From Isoetes taiwanensis (lineage: Eukaryota > Streptophyta > Lycopodiopsida > Isoetales > Isoetaceae): a stretch of 64,000 bases of DNA. Location: positions 5,465,194-5,529,193 of the forward strand of contig JAJEKV010000015.1 in NCBI GenBank assembly GCA_021234155.1, read 5' to 3'. The position numbers and the translations under genes are program-made. Below, one piece after another: positions 61,128 to 64,000 of the stretch (the stretch's first letter is position 1; each line of letters begins with the position of its first letter). The notes beneath the pieces are model-generated. The model worked only from the letters and a program-made list of their open reading frames with translations, was not told the origin of the DNA and did no database searches.

Positions 61128-63215
61128 AAGGGGCGATGTGATGGCCGCCATGCAGGGTCTCGACGCAGTTTTCTTTCTTCGTAACTTATGGATCGAGTGT
61201 CATATTCAGATGTTCTTTAGTGTTTGAAAAGCTAGAGATGTAAGCTTTCCATTGGTGTATAATTCATACAGTTTTGTTGTGTCTATTTGGGCCGGATTTG
61301 GAGTTTATAGATTTCGGCTACCATGGCAAACCCTAGTTTGCCAGCTTCCGGAACACATTCGTCAGCCAAGAAAGTGGTAGGTGGTGCTTCTGCTTCTTCT
61401 TTTGCGCATGATATGAATTCTCCTTTGCCGTTTCCTAATTTACCTGATAATTCTCGCCTCAATCTTCTTACTTTTGACCCTTCTCTTGTTAATATGAGTA
61501 CAAGCTTGCAACACTTTCCCCCTCTGTCTAAATCTGCACCTTTGTCTACTTCTCAAGTAAAGACCACTGTAAATACTTCTACTGTTGCTTCTGTCTCCTT
61601 TGTATCTACTTCTGCTGCGTGTGTATCTGCTCCTTCTGCTCCGTAGAGTTCTTCTGATGCTGTGGCTAGAGTGTCTTCTACACGATTTAGCGAATGGATC
61701 AAACGTGATTTGACATCCAGTGTGCAATCTGCTCGTGTTTCTGCTGCATTGAATATTATGTTATAGAATAACAAGAAAGAATTGAGCTCATATCTAAATG
61801 AGTTACAAGTACAAGATGACTGTATGGATGTTCAGTTGCCTCCTGAGGGTGTATTCTATGATGCATAGCAGTGTTCGAACGCTTTTACACAGGCTGGCCT
61901 GCCAGTTGTCGAAATTGATCATAATGCTCATTTGCAGTGTGTGCAGAACCTTGTGTCTCATGCAGTTGTTTGCCATTTCACTGGACAGTTTTTGGATCTT
62001 AGGAGAGTTGGATTATGGCTAAAACATCACCTTCAGAGACTGGGTCTCCCTCATTATGCGTCTCTAAAGGTTTTGGATAAAGATAATAATTTCTTCCTAG
62101 TCATATTTGACTCTTCACTTGCAGTTGACAGGCTTGTGAAGCGTGGTGTTGATCCTCTTTGGGGACATTATCTACTATATCAGGTTTATTCTCCTAGATT
62201 CTTGCCAAGTAAGTCTGGTGCATTGCGCATGCTTTGTTGGCTTGCCTTCGAGGATTTTCCACTAGAACTGCAAGTGTCTGATTTTATGATTGCTATTGCC
62301 AATGGATTGGGTATGCATGTTGCCCATTCTATTGTTAATAGTCCTCGAATTTGTGTATCTCTATTCTATTCTATTCTATTCTATTCCTACTTGTGTTTCT
62401 ATTCCTCAGTCAGTAGTGGTCAAAAGTGGCCCACTTTTTTTCAAATACAAACTACATCTGCTTAATGGACTCGAGCTTGCCAAGATGTTTCCCAATATTG
62501 AGGCTTTCACTACTTATAGGTCCAGGCATACTTTTGTCTCTACCTCCCCAACTACTCCTATCCCATGTCACATAGCATCCACTTCACTTGAATGTCGTGT
62601 TGTATCATCTTCTTCCTCATCTGCCTCTGCACTAGTTAATCCGCCAGTACTACCAGCCCCTGTGCCTTCTTCTTTAGCTATTTCTACACTATCGCCTTCT
62701 TCTATTGCATCTCCGTCTCAGTCTATATCAGTAGACCCTCTTAATGAGAATCAACACTCTCGTCTTCAGGACATTGCTCAGAAGCAAGAATTATTGGAAG
62801 AAGGATGGTCTACTCCACGCCTGAAGAAACTTGCACGTCGCAAAAATAGCTCGGCTCCTCAATCTGCATTGATTCACTCTGTAGCTCCAATATCTGCTAC
62901 GATTGTTACAGTGGATGTCCCTGATTCAATGGCATTGAGACACCAGGGAGCAGATCAAGTTGTTGTTAATGATTCTATGGATGTGGAAGTTTGACCTAGT
63001 TAAAATAACTTTTTTTAAAAATATGATTATATATTATTCTTCTCTTTGTAGGAGAGGAAAATAGTGTGAACTGCATTATATTGTCATGCTTAGACGGGTG
63101 GCCCTGCTCAGTTGGATCTGATTGTCCGCTAGATTTTTATTCCTGTCTCTGCATTGTATTATATATTATGTTGGAGTGTTATTAATAAAGTCTGACATCC
63201 TTCAAAAAAAAAAAA
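61128..63215 (+). mobile_element. Complete ORF1-only LINE derivative (HAL1-like) with poly(A) and TSD
   Basis: The 2.09-kb element lies between exact 15-bp duplications (61113-61127, 63215-63229) and ends in AATAAAG, then CATCCTTC and A11-12. It carries a LINE ORF1 (61323-62994) and goes straight into the 3' untranslated region. That region (GATTTTTATTCCTGTCTCTG, AATAAAGTCTGAC) is the same as in the ORF2-bearing fragment at 3.7 kb. No endonuclease or reverse transcriptase is present, so mobilisation must have been in trans by a full LINE. The design parallels mammalian half-L1 elements. Confidence 0.85.
61323..62994 (+). pseudogene. LINE ORF1 (DUF4283-like RNA-binding) with three UAG stops and one frameshift
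   Basis: Start ATG at 61323. The N-terminal third is Ser/Thr/Pro-rich. The middle reads VQNLVSHAVVCHFTGQFLDL, NFFLVIFDSSLAVDRLVKRG, WGHYLLYQVYSPRF and CWLAFEDFPLEL, the pattern of DUF4283 in plant LINE ORF1/gag-like proteins, which bind the element RNA. The C-terminal third is again Ser/Pro-rich and has EEGWSTPRLKKLARRK, like the E-G-W-x-T-V/P basic motif of this family. In-frame TAG at 61644, 61764 and 61866. A 22-base ATTCT-type insertion at 62361-62382 shifts the frame, which then stays open to 62994. If the stops were read through, it would be about 550 residues. Confidence 0.8.
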
Positions 63216-63229
63216 CTCTTTGTCAAAGG

Positions 63230-64000
63230 TATGTTTGCCTTGGCGCCGCCCTGTGCACCTAAGCTCTGAAGCCCTTGAGGCCATGCTCATGTAACTCCGT
63301 ACCAGAGAGTTAGCATCAAGATCCAGAATCAGAGCTGGTCCAGCCAAGATTTCCATCCACAGCATCGGCCGTAGGTACCAAGTTTTGGATTGCTTTGAAT
63401 TGTTTTGGACTGTTTTGGGTCCCACTATTGCTCTCAAAGATCGCGCCCTCACGCCCTTGCATAGACCCCCTTGATTTGCCCTTTGGCTTTTTCTCTCTCT
63501 AGGGTTTACAATCTCTCTCTAGCCCGAAAACCCCAAAGCGCCAAAAGGTGCTCTGCACGCCTTTCTCGAGTCCCCAAATTGGATTCTAAGCACCTTCTAG
63601 GCAGCCGGAGACCCGTCCAACCTTGGCACCCTTTAGCGTTGCCTTGTTCTCGGCATGGCCCGTAAGATCAAGCGTATGGCGGGGAGACCCGTGGGAGAAG
63701 AATTTCATTGTTTGCACGAGCGATCCGTCCCGCCCTATGACCCCACGATTGTACCCTACCGCCGGACAGACCCCATCATTTAGACTGCCGCCCTCTTACG
63801 GCACCACCGTCCCCGATGCCTCTTTAGGCTGCGACTTTGGACATCTTTGATGCTCGGCTCTAGTGCTTGCCTCGGGGGTACTTGATGGGATCCACCGCGG
63901 TCCGTGCCGCGCCACTCTCTCCGAGGCGTCGCCCGATTGCCAGCGGCGGTCGGGTCCGATTACTAAATTGGCGCTACGGATGCGTGGGGCGCGGCAGACC
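63230..64000. other. Unassigned, GC-rich towards the window end
   Basis: From about 63560 the GC content rises sharply (GCCGGAGACCCGTCC..., ATCCACCGCGGTCCGTGCCG). It does not match 18S/5.8S/25S rRNA landmarks I know. A 43-codon frame from ATG 63655 (MARKIKRMAGRPVGEEF) has no recognised family. It could be the start of a gene or a retroelement running off the window. Confidence 0.25.

Noticed and set aside
63560-64000. Ribosomal RNA gene or its spacer at the GC-rich end
   Set aside because: No 18S, 5.8S or 25S landmark sequence is visible; left unassigned.

Overview
The window looks like gene-poor nuclear DNA of a land plant, most likely a fern. I base this on three things. First, a bacterial-type squalene-hopene cyclase is present, a family known in ferns and mosses but not in flowering plants. 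Second, there are two spliced plant genes with GT-AG introns: a MOTHER OF FT AND TFL1 (MFT)-type PEBP gene and a Sep15/SELENOF-like ER protein. Third, the rest is a dense background of decayed LINEs, SINEs, MITEs and simple repeats. The fern call is an inference; no species can be named from the sequence alone.

Layout. 0-6.5 kb: 3' ends of poly(A)-tailed L1-type LINEs. 7.4-13.4 kb: a decayed hAT/DUF659 transposon on the minus strand, flanked by GTACG-rich ends. 16.2-16.9 kb: a 584-bp MITE with an 8-bp target duplication and a paralogous empty site next to it. 17.9-18.9 kb: the Sep15-like gene (4 exons, one frameshift). 22.5-29.5 kb: LINE tails, a tRNA-derived SINE and a monomeric repeat (family A). 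30.3-31.7 kb: the intact MFT-like gene. 32.4-36.7 kb: a GC-rich fold-back, a second SINE copy, a MITE with 42-bp perfect inverted repeats, and family A. 37.6-39.5 kb: the intronless, indel-broken squalene-hopene cyclase. 41.1-45.2 kb: a nearly full-length decayed LINE with a simple-repeat tail (minus). 45.5-54.4 kb: SINE, LINE pieces, an inverted-repeat element, and family A nested in an L1-type LINE. 55.5-58.1 kb: three long CT tracts embedded in a duplicated cassette. 61.1-63.2 kb: a complete ORF1-only LINE derivative with a 15-bp target duplication. 63.2-64 kb: unassigned GC-rich sequence.

The three host genes share no obvious pathway. Sep15 acts in ER glycoprotein folding, MFT is a PEBP regulator linked to seed or spore dormancy, and SHC makes hopane triterpenes. 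The strongest unexplained signal is a module of about 70 bp, present in seven copies across at least two otherwise different repeat families. Its outer stem shows compensatory base changes, and it looks like a shared RNA structure near the 3' end of retroelement transcripts. The second is the ORF1-only LINE, which resembles mammalian HAL1 (half-L1) elements in design.
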